A stretch of 64,000 nt of DNA from Eubacterium sp. (GTDB lineage: Bacteria; Bacillota; Clostridia; Oscillospirales; Acutalibacteraceae): NCBI GenBank assembly GCA_017463985.1, contig JAFUEH010000037.1, positions 1-64,000 on the forward strand, given 5' to 3'. A program made the position numbers and the translations under genes. This document shows positions 26,868 through 36,469 of the stretch, one piece after another. Position 1 is the first letter of the stretch; the number at the start of each line of letters is the position of its first letter. Under the pieces are notes generated by a model that was given only the letters and a program-made list of their open reading frames with translations, did not search any database and was not told where the DNA came from.

Positions 26868-28199
26868 ATGGCAAAGCCTGTTGTGGCCATTGTCGGCAGA
26901 CCGAACGTCGGCAAATCGACCCTTTTTAATAAGTTGATTGGCACGCGTCTTTCGATTGTGGACGATACGCCAGGCGTTACCCGTGACAGAATCTACGGTG
27001 ATTGCGAATGGTTGAACCGTAAGTTTCTTTTAATTGATACCGGCGGTATCGAGCCTTACAGTGACGATATTATCTTGTCACAGATGCGCACGCAGGCGCA
27101 GACGGCGATCGATACGGCTGATGTGATCGTTTTTGTCTGTGATATTAAAAGCGGTATTGTGGCCAGCGACGAAGAGGTGGCCGAAATGCTACAAAAAAGC
27201 AATAAGCCAATCGTGCTGTGCGTGAATAAGTGCGATTCTGTCGGCGCGCCGGAGCCGGAGTTTTACGAATTCTATAATCTCGGTCTTGGTGACCCGATCG
27301 CCGTATCGGCAGTACACGGTCACGGTACCGGAGACCTGCTCGACGAGGTCATGCGTTATTTTCCGGAGGCTGCCGAGGAGGAGCAGGATGACGACGAGGT
27401 GATCAGCGTTGCCATTATCGGCAAGCCGAATGTCGGCAAATCCTCGCTCGTGAATAAAATCAGCGGTACTGACCGTGCGATCGTTTCTGACATCGCCGGT
27501 ACGACGCGCGACACGACCGATACCTATATTGAAAACAGCTTCGGTAAATTTAATTTCATTGATACAGCCGGACTGCGGCGGAAAAGCCGCGTCAATGACG
27601 ATATTGAAAAGTACAGTATTATCCGCGCCAGGATGGCTGTGGAGCGTGCAAACGTATGCGTCATCATGATCGACGCAACGGAGGGCTTTACCGAGCAGGA
27701 CAGCAAGGTGGCCGGCATTGCTATGGAACAGGGAAAGGCCTGTATTATCGCTGTTAATAAATGGGACGCAGTCGAAAAGGACAGCAATACGATGAAGGAG
27801 TTCCGTGAAAAGCTGGCAGTCGACTTTTCCTTTATCTCTTATGCGCCGATCCTGTTTATTTCGGCCAAGACTGGACAGCGGCTTGACCGGCTTTATGAAA
27901 TGATCACCACGGTTCATTCTCAGAATTCGCTGCGTATTTCAACCGGTAAGCTCAACGAGGTACTGGCAACCGCAACGGCGCGCGTACAGCCGCCGACGGA
28001 CAAGGGCAGAAGGCTCAAGATCTATTACATGACCCAAGCTTCTACCCGTCCGCCAACCTTTGTATTCTTTGTAAACCGTGCCGATCTTTTCCATTTTTCC
28101 TATCAGCGGTATCTTGAAAATCAGCTGAGGGATATTTTCGGACTGGAGGGAACACCGGTGCGCTTTATCATCCGTGAGCGCGGAGAAGGTAAAAAATAG
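26868..28199 (+). CDS. der: Ribosome assembly GTPase Der (EngA)
   Basis: A 443-residue protein with two tandem GTPase domains. The first has GRPNVGKST (residues 10-18), DTPG and NKCD; the second has GKPNVGKSS, DTAG and NKWD. A C-terminal KH-like domain follows. Der is needed for maturation of the 50S subunit. The ATG at 26868 follows AAGGAGGTG; an upstream in-frame codon at 26823 would run through the rpmF terminator. Confidence 0.97.
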   Translation: MAKPVVAIVGRPNVGKSTLFNKLIGTRLSIVDDTPGVTRDRIYGDCEWLNRKFLLIDTGGIEPYSDDIILSQMRTQAQTAIDTADVIVFVCDIKSGIVASDEEVAEMLQKSNKPIVLCVNKCDSVGAPEPEFYEFYNLGLGDPIAVSAVHGHGTGDLLDEVMRYFPEAAEEEQDDDEVISVAIIGKPNVGKSSLVNKISGTDRAIVSDIAGTTRDTTDTYIENSFGKFNFIDTAGLRRKSRVNDDIEKYSIIRARMAVERANVCVIMIDATEGFTEQDSKVAGIAMEQGKACIIAVNKWDAVEKDSNTMKEFREKLAVDFSFISYAPILFISAKTGQRLDRLYEMITTVHSQNSLRISTGKLNEVLATATARVQPPTDKGRRLKIYYMTQASTRPPTFVFFVNRADLFHFSYQRYLENQLRDIFGLEGTPVRFIIRERGEGKK

Positions 28200-28212
28200 T
28201 GAATAAAAGATA

Positions 28213-28249
28213 ACCGCCGTGCGGCCTGCGAGCTGCGCGGTGTTTTTTT
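28213..28249 (+). terminator. der terminator
   Basis: Outer stem ACCGC/GCGGT and inner stem GCGGC/GCTGC, followed by a run of seven T residues. Confidence 0.75.
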
Positions 28250-28281
28250 GACAAAAAATAAAACCGTCTGAAAGACGGTCT
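28250..28281 (-). terminator. rpmB terminator
   Basis: ACCGTCT (28263-28269), loop GAA, AGACGGT (28273-28279). The minus strand continues TTTTATTTTTT. Confidence 0.75.
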
Positions 28282-28303
28282 ATTTTATCTTACTTTAATA
28301 AGA

Positions 28304-28489
28304 TTATGCTCTTTCTACCTTACCAGAACGAAGGCATCTTGTGCAAACATAAACTCTCTTGGGAGAGCCGTCAACGATAGCCTTAACCTTCTTGATATTC
28401 GGTTTCCAGGTTCTGTTGGATCTTCTGTGTGAGTGGGATACCTTAATACCAAAGGATACGCCCTTGCCACAGTATTCACATTTAGCCAT
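28304..28489 (-). CDS. rpmB: 50S ribosomal protein L28
   Basis: A 61-residue ribosomal protein starting MAKCEYCGKGVSFG, with SHSHRRSNRTWKPN and CTRCLRSGKV. The CxxC pairs are the zinc-binding form of bL28. The start at 28489 follows AAGGAGGTG; the longer in-frame extension upstream is non-coding. It stands alone between der and recA, on the opposite strand. Confidence 0.97.
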   Translation of the reverse strand: MAKCEYCGKGVSFGIKVSHSHRRSNRTWKPNIKKVKAIVDGSPKRVYVCTRCLRSGKVERA

Positions 28490-28611
28490 TTGCGAACACC
28501 TCCTTCTAAAATTACAACGCATAAATATTACCATAAATCTACATAAATTGCAAGCCTTTTTTTAATTAATTTTTTTACTGTGTAAAATAAGGTGCTTTTT
28601 ATGATAATTTC

Positions 28612-28640
28612 TTGATTTTATATACAAGATTTTGTATAAT
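28612..28640 (+). promoter_or_regulatory. Promoter of recA
   Basis: TTGATT (28612-28617), 17-nt spacer, TATAAT (28635-28640), 43 nt before the recA ATG. No clear LexA/SOS box of the GAAC-N4-GTTC type is visible. Confidence 0.7.
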
Positions 28641-28683
28641 AGGCAGGTAAATAAATTACTTATATTTAAAAGGAGACAACATT

Positions 28684-29829
28684 ATGGCAAAGGACACCAA
28701 ACCCGTTAATGACAAGAAAACAGCCTTAGAATCTGCCATGAAGCAAATTGAAAAGCAATTTGGCCCCGGCTCGGTCATGCGCCTCGGCTCTAACAGCCGC
28801 CTGAAGGTTGATGCTATATCAACCGGCTCGCTGACGCTCGACATCGCCAGCGGTATCGGCGGTCTGCCGAAGGGAAGAATTGTAGAGATCTACGGTCCGG
28901 AATCCTCCGGTAAAACGACGCTGGCGCTGCACTGTGTTGCAGAGGCACAGAAGCACGGCGGCGACGCTGCGTTTATTGACGCGGAGCACGCGCTTGATCC
29001 AATCTACGCAGCTAATCTCGGCGTTGATATTGATTCACTGATCGTATCCCAGCCGGATAACGGCGAGCAGGCGCTGGAGATCACGGAACAGCTGGTTCGC
29101 TCTAATGCACTGGATATTATTGTCGTTGACTCTGTTGCGGCGTTAGTACCGAAGTCAGAGATCGACGGCGAAATGGGTGATTCTCATGTCGGTCTGCATG
29201 CCAGATTAATGTCACAGGCGCTCAGAAAGCTGGCCGGCGCGATCAATAAGTCAAATTGCGTGATTATTTTCATCAACCAGCTGCGTGAAAAGGTTGGCGT
29301 GATCTACGGTAATCCGGAGGTTACGACCGGCGGACGTGCGCTGAAATTCTATGCTTCTATGCGTATTGACGTCAGACGTATTGAACAGATCAAAGCACCT
29401 GGCAACGAATTTATCGGTTCCAGAACGAGAGCGAAGATCGTTAAGAATAAGGTTGCGCCGCCGTTCAAGCAGGCTGAATTTGACATTATGTACGGCACCG
29501 GTATTGACCGTGTCGGAGAGATCTGTGATCTTGCTGTTGAGCTTGGTGTTATTAAAAAGAGCGGCTCTTGGTTCTCTTACGGTGAACAGCGCTTCCAAGG
29601 CAGAGATAAGCTCAAAGAGCTGCTGAAAAACGATAAGGATTTTGCTGAGGATGTAGAGGGTCAGGTCATTGCCCTGATCAAGAGCCAAAATGCAAAGGAA
29701 GAGTCTGACGCACCGGCAAAACCGGCTGCACCGGCTGCTTCTGCACCGGTTGACGCTTCTGCGGCGAGAACAAGGGCGGCAGCAAAGGCAAAGCTAGACA
29801 TCGCCATTGACGATGACGACGAAGACTAA
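28684..29829 (+). CDS. recA: Recombinase RecA
   Basis: A 381-residue recombinase. Walker A is GPESSGKTT (71-79). The core motifs [37 protein letters not shown] and the KxxFGxGS-type opening are all intact. The tail is Ala/Pro-rich and ends in an acidic run (IAIDDDDED), as is usual. RecA forms filaments on single-stranded DNA for recombination and the SOS signal. The stop TAA overlaps the recX ATG by one base. Confidence 0.98.
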   Translation: MAKDTKPVNDKKTALESAMKQIEKQFGPGSVMRLGSNSRLKVDAISTGSLTLDIASGIGGLPKGRIVEIYGPESSGKTTLALHCVAEAQKHGGDAAFIDAEHALDPIYAANLGVDIDSLIVSQPDNGEQALEITEQLVRSNALDIIVVDSVAALVPKSEIDGEMGDSHVGLHARLMSQALRKLAGAINKSNCVIIFINQLREKVGVIYGNPEVTTGGRALKFYASMRIDVRRIEQIKAPGNEFIGSRTRAKIVKNKVAPPFKQAEFDIMYGTGIDRVGEICDLAVELGVIKKSGSWFSYGEQRFQGRDKLKELLKNDKDFAEDVEGQVIALIKSQNAKEESDAPAKPAAPAASAPVDASAARTRAAAKAKLDIAIDDDDED

Positions 29830-30440
29830 TGATCATCAGCCACCAAAAGGGAAGAGGTAAAAAAATTCATCTGCTCTTGGATGAAACCTATCAGATCACG
29901 ACGGACGTTGATTTTTGGGCGGAGCATTATATCAAGGACGGCACAGAGATCGACGAAGAGGAATGGCAGGCGCTGGTGCATGCAATCAACTACCGCAAGG
30001 CCGTTAATAAGTGCTTCGACCTGCTGTCACGCCGTGACCATTCCGTAAAGGAGCTTAAGACAAAGCTATTGCGATCTGTTGATCCGGAAAGCGCTGACGC
30101 GGCGATCGACCGGATGCTGGAGCTCGGCTATCTGGATGATGAAAAATACGCCAAGGCGCTCTTACACCACCTGACAGAAAATAAAAATATGTCCGCTGCC
30201 TTTATCCGGCAAGAAATGTTCCGCCGCGGCGTTCCGGGTGAAATCGTGACGGCGTTATTGAGTGAAACAGAAATCGATAATGTCGCTGCGATCGAGGAGC
30301 TGATCGTCAAAAAATACAGAACGAAGCTGTTGGCGGAAAACGGCCGTGAAAAGGTCATTGCCGCGCTGATGCGTAAAGGCTTTTCCTATAGCGACATCAG
30401 AGAGGCTTTTCGCAATTTGGAAGAAGAGTATGAGTTATAA
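29829..30440 (+). CDS. recX: RecX-type regulatory protein
   Basis: A 203-residue, helix-rich protein with the repeated RecX three-helix motif (CFDLLSRRDHSVKELKTKLLR and AIDRMLELGYLDDEKYAKALL). RecX binds RecA filaments and limits their growth. It is coupled to recA by a TAATG overlap and overlaps rimO by 11 bp, so recA-recX-rimO form one transcript. Confidence 0.92.
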   Translation: MIISHQKGRGKKIHLLLDETYQITTDVDFWAEHYIKDGTEIDEEEWQALVHAINYRKAVNKCFDLLSRRDHSVKELKTKLLRSVDPESADAAIDRMLELGYLDDEKYAKALLHHLTENKNMSAAFIRQEMFRRGVPGEIVTALLSETEIDNVAAIEELIVKKYRTKLLAENGREKVIAALMRKGFSYSDIREAFRNLEEEYEL

Positions 30441-31758
30441 GGTTGGAATGATTTCGCTCGGCTGCCCGAAAAACCAGGTGGACGGGGAAGCAATGCTGCA
30501 TAAGCTGGCGCACGCCGGATTTGAGATCGTCGAAAATATCGAGGATAGCGACGTCATGGTGATCAACACCTGCGGCTTTATTGAAGCGGCGAAAACGGAA
30601 GCGATCGAAACGATTTTAGAAGTGGCTGAGTATAAGGCGGCCGGTCTGATTTCTGCGATCGTGGTGACCGGTTGCTTGGCGGAGCGCTATCAGCATGAAA
30701 TAAAAAAAGAGCTGCCGGAGGTCGACGCCGTGATCGGTATTGGCGCTGACAACGATATTGTGAAGGTGTGTCAGAAGGCGCTGCTTGGCCTGGAAGCGGA
30801 CTTTTTCCCTGACAAGGGCTGCTTGTCTATTGACGAGGAAAGATTGCTGTCAACACCGTCTCACTGGGCATATTTAAAAATAGCCGAGGGCTGCGATAAC
30901 CGTTGCGCTTATTGCGCGATACCGGCTATCCGCGGCAGATTCCGCAGCCGTACCGTGGAGTCTGTGGTTGCCGAAGCGCAGTCCCTTGCTGACAGAGGCG
31001 TCAAGGAACTGATCCTGATCGCGCAGGATACCACGAAATACGGCGAGGATCTGTACGGAAAGTACAGCCTCGACGTCCTGCTCAAGGAGCTTGTAAAAAT
31101 CGAAGGAATTCACTGGATACGTCTCTTTTACTGCTATCCGCAGCGTATCACCGATTCGCTGATTGACGTGATCGCCTCAGAGGACAAAATCTGTAACTAT
31201 ATCGATATTCCGCTGCAACACGCAGACAAGGATGTATTACGCGCGATGCACCGCGTCGGTGACGGCGACAGCTACCAAGCGCTTTTGACAAAGATGAGAG
31301 CTAAAATAGAAGGCCTGGCGTTGCGCACTACCTTTATGGTCGGCTTCCCAGGCGAAACGGAAGCGCAGTTTGAAACACTTTGCCGCTTTGTGAAGGATAC
31401 GCGCTTTGATAAAATGGGCTGTTTTACGTTTTCGCCGGAGGAGGACACACCCGCCTTTTCGATGCCCGATCAGTTGGAGGAAGCTGTCAAAACGCGCCGC
31501 CAGGAGGTTCTGATGGACATTCAGTACGGCATTACGCTCGACAGCAACCGCGCGAGGGTAGGCAATACATACGAGGTCATTATCGATAGCTTCGACGGCG
31601 AACAGTATATCGGCAGGTCCTATCTCGACGCACCGGAAATCGATAGCGGCATTATTTTCACTGCCGATCAGCCCTTGACGGTTGGCGAATTTGTGAAGGT
31701 GCGTATCACCGATTGCAACGGCTATGATCTGATCGGTGAAGTAATTGAATCAGTTTAA
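30430..31758 (+). CDS. rimO: Ribosomal protein S12 methylthiotransferase
   Basis: A 442-residue radical-SAM protein. The opening MISLGCPKNQVDGE is diagnostic of RimO. The radical-SAM motif is CDNRCAYCAIP, followed by RGRFRSR. The C-terminal TRAM domain is present (VIIDSFDGEQYIGRSYLDAPEID). RimO adds a methylthio group to an aspartate of ribosomal protein S12. This is the second methylthiotransferase in the window, with mtaB. Confidence 0.96.
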   Translation: MSYKVGMISLGCPKNQVDGEAMLHKLAHAGFEIVENIEDSDVMVINTCGFIEAAKTEAIETILEVAEYKAAGLISAIVVTGCLAERYQHEIKKELPEVDAVIGIGADNDIVKVCQKALLGLEADFFPDKGCLSIDEERLLSTPSHWAYLKIAEGCDNRCAYCAIPAIRGRFRSRTVESVVAEAQSLADRGVKELILIAQDTTKYGEDLYGKYSLDVLLKELVKIEGIHWIRLFYCYPQRITDSLIDVIASEDKICNYIDIPLQHADKDVLRAMHRVGDGDSYQALLTKMRAKIEGLALRTTFMVGFPGETEAQFETLCRFVKDTRFDKMGCFTFSPEEDTPAFSMPDQLEEAVKTRRQEVLMDIQYGITLDSNRARVGNTYEVIIDSFDGEQYIGRSYLDAPEIDSGIIFTADQPLTVGEFVKVRITDCNGYDLIGEVIESV

Positions 31759-31776
31759 CATTCTAATATTCTTATG

Positions 31777-31810
31777 AACAGGCTGCTTTACGGTAGCCTG
31801 TTTTTTTTGA
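31777..31810 (+). terminator. rimO terminator
   Basis: 10-bp stem 31777-31786 with 31793-31802, then eight T residues. Confidence 0.85.
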
Positions 31811-31871
31811 TGCGCTTTAGACTGCTTCAAGTAATGCTGATTATTTTTTACAAATGAATGTTTTTTGCTGC

Positions 31872-31900
31872 TTGCATAGTATTTATTTATAATGTATAAT
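31872..31900 (+). promoter_or_regulatory. Promoter of the subtilase gene
   Basis: TTGCAT (31872-31877), 17-nt spacer, TATAAT (31895-31900). Confidence 0.65.
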
Positions 31901-31962
31901 AGTATCGGATTAATGAAAATATTTACACTTTTTAGTTGATTATATATCTGAGGAGCGAGAAC

Positions 31963-34900
31963 ATGAAAAAGCTTTTGACAGTAATCCTTTCGGTGCTTGT
32001 TGCGTTTAGCGGCATTGCGCTGGTGCTGCAATCGATTGAGCGCGAACCGCAAATGACGATCGACGCTTTTTCGGAAGCGGTTGCAACGCTGAATGAAACG
32101 TATCGGGATCAGCCTGCGGCCAATCGGCTGATCGTAACCACCAAAAAGCACGTTGATCTGCTGGATAGTGTCGACAGCGTGGAGGGCTACGGCGACCTGC
32201 ATATCCTGCAGTTCAATAGCGAAAGCGCAGCTGAGGGTGCTAAGAATTATTACACCCGAGAATACGGCGATGAGGCAGTCGACGAGGACGAAATCCTGTA
32301 TGCCGCAGAGGAGACTGACCGGGCTCCTGACGGTGTTTACTTCTTTGATAACGACGATGAGGATGGCGCAGCTTATTATGACGGGCATAACTCGTGGGGC
32401 AGCAGCTTTATCGGCGTTGACGATTATATTGGGCGTATCGAAGATCCGGAATCGCTCGGTGAAGTCGTTGTCGGCGTAATCGATTCCGGCGTGGATTATA
32501 ATCACAAGTTCTTAAAGGACAGAATTATCCGAACGGATTATAATACGAGCGGTACGCAAACAGGCTATGGCGGCGAGGATGACGATTACGGACACGGCAC
32601 GCACGTCGCCGGTATTATTGCGGACAACACGACCGATAACGTCAAGCTCAGAGCCTACAAAGTTCTCAATGACAAAGGCAAGACCTCGAAATCCGTTGTC
32701 GTCTCAGCGATCTATAAAGCCATCTCTGACAACGTGAATGTGATTAACATCAGCATCCAAGGCAATAAGAGCGGCTCTTACACCGCACCGATCAACGCAG
32801 CAGTAAAACACGGTATCGTGGTGTGTGTTGCCGCCGGTAATAAGGCAGCTAACGTGTCGACTGTTGAACCGGCTTGTGTTCCGAATGCGATCACTGTAGC
32901 CTCGGTAGATGAATACAGTAACCTTTCTTCCTGGAGCAACTACGGCAATCTGGTGGATATTCTGGCGCCGGGTAATATGATCTGCAGTACCTATCCTGGC
33001 GGTGGCTACACAACACTCAGCGGTACGTCGATGGCGTCGCCCTTTGTCAGTGCTGCGGCGGCGCTGGTAAAGCTGACGCATCCGCGTTACAGTGCAACGA
33101 ATATTGAAACTTATCTAAAGAACAACGGCCGTCCGTCGAATGATGAATCGGTGAATTATGCGCCGATCTTGTATTTATCCGGTGCTGTCGATAATCCGGA
33201 CGATCCGCCGGAACCGGTGACGCAGCCCAGCACAGAACCGTCAACCGAGCCGAACACAGAACCGTCAACCGAGCCGAGTACAGAACCCTCGACTGAACCG
33301 AGTACAGAGCCCTCAACGGAACCGAGTACAGAGCCTTCGACTGAACCGAGTACAGAGCCCTCAACGGAACCGAGTACAGAACCCTCGACTGAACCGAGTA
33401 CAGAACCCTCGACTGAACCAAGTACAGAACCCTCGACGGAACCGAGTACAGAACCGTCAACCGAGCCGAGTACGGAGCCTTCGACAGTACCGAGTACAGA
33501 GCCTTCAACAGAACCGATCACCGGTCCTGACGGCGAGCCGATCACGAGGAATCATGACGATTATATTGAGGACGGGCTGTATGTACCGATGTTCAGCCTC
33601 GGGAGCGGTATTTATCCTGCCGGTACAGAGGTAACGATCGAGCTGATCGTAGAGGACGAGCCGACAGTGGTCGTCTATACGGTCTACGATTATCAGAAAA
33701 AGAAGATTCTGCAGCCCGAAACACGCTATACTGGTCCGATCACGCTGACAGAGCCGTGCTGTATCGTGGCAACGACCTACGGCTTGACGGCAAAATGCTC
33801 GGACGAGATGTACTATTTTGCCGGTCATGAGGAGGATAATTACTTCCTGATCGACGAGGATACCGGCGTAGTGACCAAATATCTCGGCAATGAGGAGAAC
33901 GTCATCGTACCGGATAAGATCAACGGCGTTACCGTTACCGGCTTCGGCACTGGCGTTTTCAATGACACAAATCGTAAAACGCTGAAAAATATCGCCCTGC
34001 CGGATACGTGTACGACGATCTATGAGAGCGCTTTTGAGGACGCCGTGAACCTGCAGCGTGTAAAGGCGAAGAATATCCAAACGGTTGGGGATTCCGCTTT
34101 TGCGAACGCACAGGTCCTGTCGGAATTTGACTTTTCTAACCTGACGACGATCCCGTACCGTGCGTTTTATAACACCTCTATCCCGTATCTTGTATCTGAT
34201 AAGCTGAAAATAATTGACCAGCAAGGTCTTCGTGCAACGCATATTCAGTACCTGATCACGCCGAACGTGACGACGGTATATCCGTACGGCTTAGCGGATA
34301 ACTACGCCCTGACGGAGGTGGAATTGAATAATATTACCTACCTTTACCAGTATTCGTTTTACTGCTGTGCTAACTTGATTGAAGCCCGTTTTGATAATGT
34401 GACCGGTATGCAGCCGGAGGGGCATCAGTTTATGTACTGCTATGCGCTTGATGCCGACCTGCTTTCTATGGACAGCTACGCCAGCTCCATACCGGAATAT
34501 GCGTTTTACCAGACGGATATGAGGTATTACGATAATCCGAATATCACTGCAGTCAACATGGAGGCGTTCGCTCTTTCACCCATCAAAACCGTCGTTTTGC
34601 GTAACTGCCGAACGTTTGCTAACGCGGCTTTCAGTAACTGCAACGAGCTGGAAAATATCTATGCGCCGCGCGTAACGTCGATGAAACCGGATGCGCTGCA
34701 GGGAACGCTTATCAGGAACCTGTTCCTGCCGTGCTTAGCAGGTCTTTATTACCAGCAGTTTGAGTATATGTATGAGGATTATAAAGCGAATGTCTATGTA
34801 TCCCCGGATGCTTACTTTTATAATTATAACAACGCCACTAAAAATAAAGAGCATATAAGAGAGGCTTGCACCGTGCGTTTTTATGTACCGGCCGGCTCTA

Positions 34901-35499
34901 CGATGGCGGAGGAGTGTGCCGAACTCGGTATTGAAACTGTGGATACTGATTCCATGGTACAGGTGGTGAACAGCTATGCGCAGGATGGAACGCTATATGT
35001 GAATTACCGCTTAAGCGATCCGGACGAATTTGTTGATTTGATTCAGAGTGTCAGCTGCTCCTGTACTTATGCCTACGGCAGTGGCGAAGCGCAGGATGAC
35101 GACGCATGGAATGTTTTGCGGAATAAAAAGATTGCCAAGACCACTTTTACCCAGCAGCATTATATTCCGACGGATCAGCGCGATCAGGAGATCACAACGG
35201 TCGGCACGGTCACAATGGATTGGATGGTATTTCACTCTCCGGCATATACCACCACCTACTATGCTGCTGCCGAAAATGAGCTGGAGCCGGATTGTGACCA
35301 TCATTTCATTGCAGAATACATTATGGACGACAATACGGTACGCCTGATCTGCACGGAATGCGGCAGCGAAACGTCCGTCCTTTTTGACGATTATCTCAAC
35401 AGCAATGAGGCGGCGCTCGATATGAACGGTGACAGTATCGTCAATGCCAAGGATTATGCTATCCTCCTGCGTGACTATTATTACGATCTGGAAGAATAA
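31963..35499 (+). CDS. Secreted S8 subtilisin-like protease with TEPS linker, BspA-type repeats and dockerin-like tail
   Basis: A 1178-residue protein. An N-terminal signal peptide (residues 1-25) and a propeptide region come first. The S8 domain follows with the triad Asp174 (VIDSGVD), His211 (GHGTHVAG) and Ser356 (SGTSMASP). Residues about 420-520 are some two dozen Thr-Glu-Pro-Ser units, a stiff cell-wall-type linker. Residues about 640-990 are BspA-like LRR_5 repeats ([25 protein letters not shown]). Near residue 1153 is one Ca-binding dockerin-like repeat, [17 protein letters not shown]; a full dockerin has two. A short Cys/His segment (CDHHF...CTECG) precedes it. It probably acts outside the cell on host or dietary protein. 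The ATG at 31963 follows GAGGAG; an upstream codon at 31936 gives no signal peptide start. Confidence 0.9.
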   Translation: MKKLLTVILSVLVAFSGIALVLQSIEREPQMTIDAFSEAVATLNETYRDQPAANRLIVTTKKHVDLLDSVDSVEGYGDLHILQFNSESAAEGAKNYYTREYGDEAVDEDEILYAAEETDRAPDGVYFFDNDDEDGAAYYDGHNSWGSSFIGVDDYIGRIEDPESLGEVVVGVIDSGVDYNHKFLKDRIIRTDYNTSGTQTGYGGEDDDYGHGTHVAGIIADNTTDNVKLRAYKVLNDKGKTSKSVVVSAIYKAISDNVNVINISIQGNKSGSYTAPINAAVKHGIVVCVAAGNKAANVSTVEPACVPNAITVASVDEYSNLSSWSNYGNLVDILAPGNMICSTYPGGGYTTLSGTSMASPFVSAAAALVKLTHPRYSATNIETYLKNNGRPSNDESVNYAPILYLSGAVDNPDDPPEPVTQPSTEPSTEPNTEPSTEPSTEPSTEPSTEPSTEPSTEPSTEPSTEPSTEPSTEPSTEPSTEPSTEPSTEPSTEPSTEPSTEPSTEPSTVPSTEPSTEPITGPDGEPITRNHDDYIEDGLYVPMFSLGSGIYPAGTEVTIELIVEDEPTVVVYTVYDYQKKKILQPETRYTGPITLTEPCCIVATTYGLTAKCSDEMYYFAGHEEDNYFLIDEDTGVVTKYLGNEENVIVPDKINGVTVTGFGTGVFNDTNRKTLKNIALPDTCTTIYESAFEDAVNLQRVKAKNIQTVGDSAFANAQVLSEFDFSNLTTIPYRAFYNTSIPYLVSDKLKIIDQQGLRATHIQYLITPNVTTVYPYGLADNYALTEVELNNITYLYQYSFYCCANLIEARFDNVTGMQPEGHQFMYCYALDADLLSMDSYASSIPEYAFYQTDMRYYDNPNITAVNMEAFALSPIKTVVLRNCRTFANAAFSNCNELENIYAPRVTSMKPDALQGTLIRNLFLPCLAGLYYQQFEYMYEDYKANVYVSPDAYFYNYNNATKNKEHIREACTVRFYVPAGSTMAEECAELGIETVDTDSMVQVVNSYAQDGTLYVNYRLSDPDEFVDLIQSVSCSCTYAYGSGEAQDDDAWNVLRNKKIAKTTFTQQHYIPTDQRDQEITTVGTVTMDWMVFHSPAYTTTYYAAAENELEPDCDHHFIAEYIMDDNTVRLICTECGSETSVLFDDYLNSNEAALDMNGDSIVNAKDYAILLRDYYYDLEE
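33226..33516 (+). repeat. 12-bp tandem repeat encoding Thr-Glu-Pro-Ser
   Basis: About 24 units of 12 bp with the pattern ACAGAACCGAGT, varying at third positions (ACA/ACC/ACT/ACG, GAA/GAG). Neighbouring units such as those at 33345-33430 are almost identical. In-frame unit gain or loss would change linker length without breaking the protein. Confidence 0.9.
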
Positions 35500-35514
35500 T
35501 TGTTGAAATAATGC

Positions 35515-35542
35515 TTGCATTTTTATGACAAATGATTATAAT
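35515..35542 (+). promoter_or_regulatory. Promoter of the cysE-cysS operon
   Basis: TTGCAT (35515-35520), 16-nt spacer, TATAAT (35537-35542), just upstream of the T-box leader. Confidence 0.65.
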
Positions 35543-35565
35543 GGTAATAGATAACCAAAAGGCAA

Positions 35566-35785
35566 TGAACAGGAGAAGTAGCCGCGTCTGCTTTTTGCAG
35601 AGAGTAAGCCGCTTGCTGAAAGGCTTATATTAAGCGACCGGTGAAATGCGCCTGTGAGCTTCCTGTAGGAAATGACAGGACGGTCGGCGCCGTTATCCGC
35701 CTGATCTATTGCGTGTAGATGAGTATAAAACGGAGTGGAACCGCAGGTAACTGCCTCTGTCGAGCAATCGGCAGAGGCTTTTTTG
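35566..35785 (+). promoter_or_regulatory. tRNA-Cys T-box riboswitch
   Basis: The leader has the Stem I landmarks AGAGAGTAAG and GCTGAAAGGC, a specifier region GGTGAAATGCGCC, and the T-box sequence GTGGAACCGC (35735-35744). The specifier codon is read as TGC (35647-35649), a cysteine codon. The T-box bulge TGGA should pair with a tRNA ending UCCA, i.e. discriminator U, which is the tRNA-Cys base. A terminator stem (35753-35759 with 35772-35778, then six T) competes with the antiterminator. Uncharged tRNA-Cys should turn on cysE-cysS. Confidence 0.92.
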
Positions 35786-35791
35786 ATAGGA

Positions 35792-36469
35792 GTGATTCAA
35801 ATAGGTTGGTTAAGCGAATATAAGGAAAGTGTACAGGCGTTCATTGATCATGATCCGGCTGCCCATCAACCGCTTGAGATCATATTGCTGTATCCCGGGT
35901 TTAAAGCGCTGCGCAGTCACAAAAAAGCGCAGTGGTTTTTAAAGCATAATATGCCGTTCCTTGCCAGAGCGATCAGCCAGCGCAGCGCCCATAAGACCGG
36001 CATTGAGATCCATCCCGGCGCAACGATCGGCCGCCGCGTGTGTATTGACCACGGTAACGGTATCGTTATCGGTGAAACAACAGAGATCGGTGACGACTGC
36101 ATGATCTATCAGGGCGTGACCCTTGGCGGTACCGGTAAGGATACCGGCAAGCGCCATCCGACGTTAGAGCGCGGTGTAATGGTCGGCTCCGGCGCCAAGG
36201 TGCTCGGTCCGATCGTGATCGGTGAAAACGCAAAGGTCGCTGCCGGTGCCGTTGTTGTTAAGGACGTGGAACCGAACTGTACGGTCGTCGGCGTACCCGG
36301 CAGAGTGGTGAAGGTCGACGGCTCCCGTGTGGATGACCTCGACCAGGTGAACTTCCCTGATCCGGTCATGACTGCCATTACGGCGAACGCACGTCTGATC
36401 GACGAATTAAAGCAAGAAATTAATAAGCTGGAGGCTAAAAAAAGTGAAAATATTGAATACATTATCTAG
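35792..36469 (+). CDS. cysE: Serine O-acetyltransferase
   Basis: A protein of about 225 residues. The N-terminal helical part (YKESVQAFIDHDPAAHQPLEIILLYPGFKALRSHK) and the hexapeptide beta-helix (IEIHPGATIGRRVCIDHGNGIVIGETTEIGDD, then GGTGKDTGKRHPTL) match short Firmicutes CysE. It makes O-acetylserine for cysteine synthesis. The start is uncertain. GTG 35792 overlaps AGGAG (35788-35792). ATA 35801 has ideal spacing and best matches the family N-terminus. TTG 35783 lies in the terminator stem. It overlaps cysS by 26 bp. Confidence 0.92.
   Translation: MIQIGWLSEYKESVQAFIDHDPAAHQPLEIILLYPGFKALRSHKKAQWFLKHNMPFLARAISQRSAHKTGIEIHPGATIGRRVCIDHGNGIVIGETTEIGDDCMIYQGVTLGGTGKDTGKRHPTLERGVMVGSGAKVLGPIVIGENAKVAAGAVVVKDVEPNCTVVGVPGRVVKVDGSRVDDLDQVNFPDPVMTAITANARLIDELKQEINKLEAKKSENIEYII

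Noticed and set aside
28561-28683. A LexA (SOS) box before recA
   Set aside because: No GAAC-N4-GTTC or close match overlaps the promoter; only TTGATT/TATAAT is visible.
33156-33545. An antisense open frame of Gly-Ser-Val repeats, and a repeat array that might be read as CRISPR
   Set aside because: The frame is the complement of the TEPS linker. The units are 12 bp, contiguous and in frame with no unique spacers, so this is a protein repeat and not a CRISPR array.
35735-35791. An N-terminal extension of cysE starting at GTG 35735
   Set aside because: It begins in the T-box sequence and runs through the terminator stem; related CysE proteins lack it.
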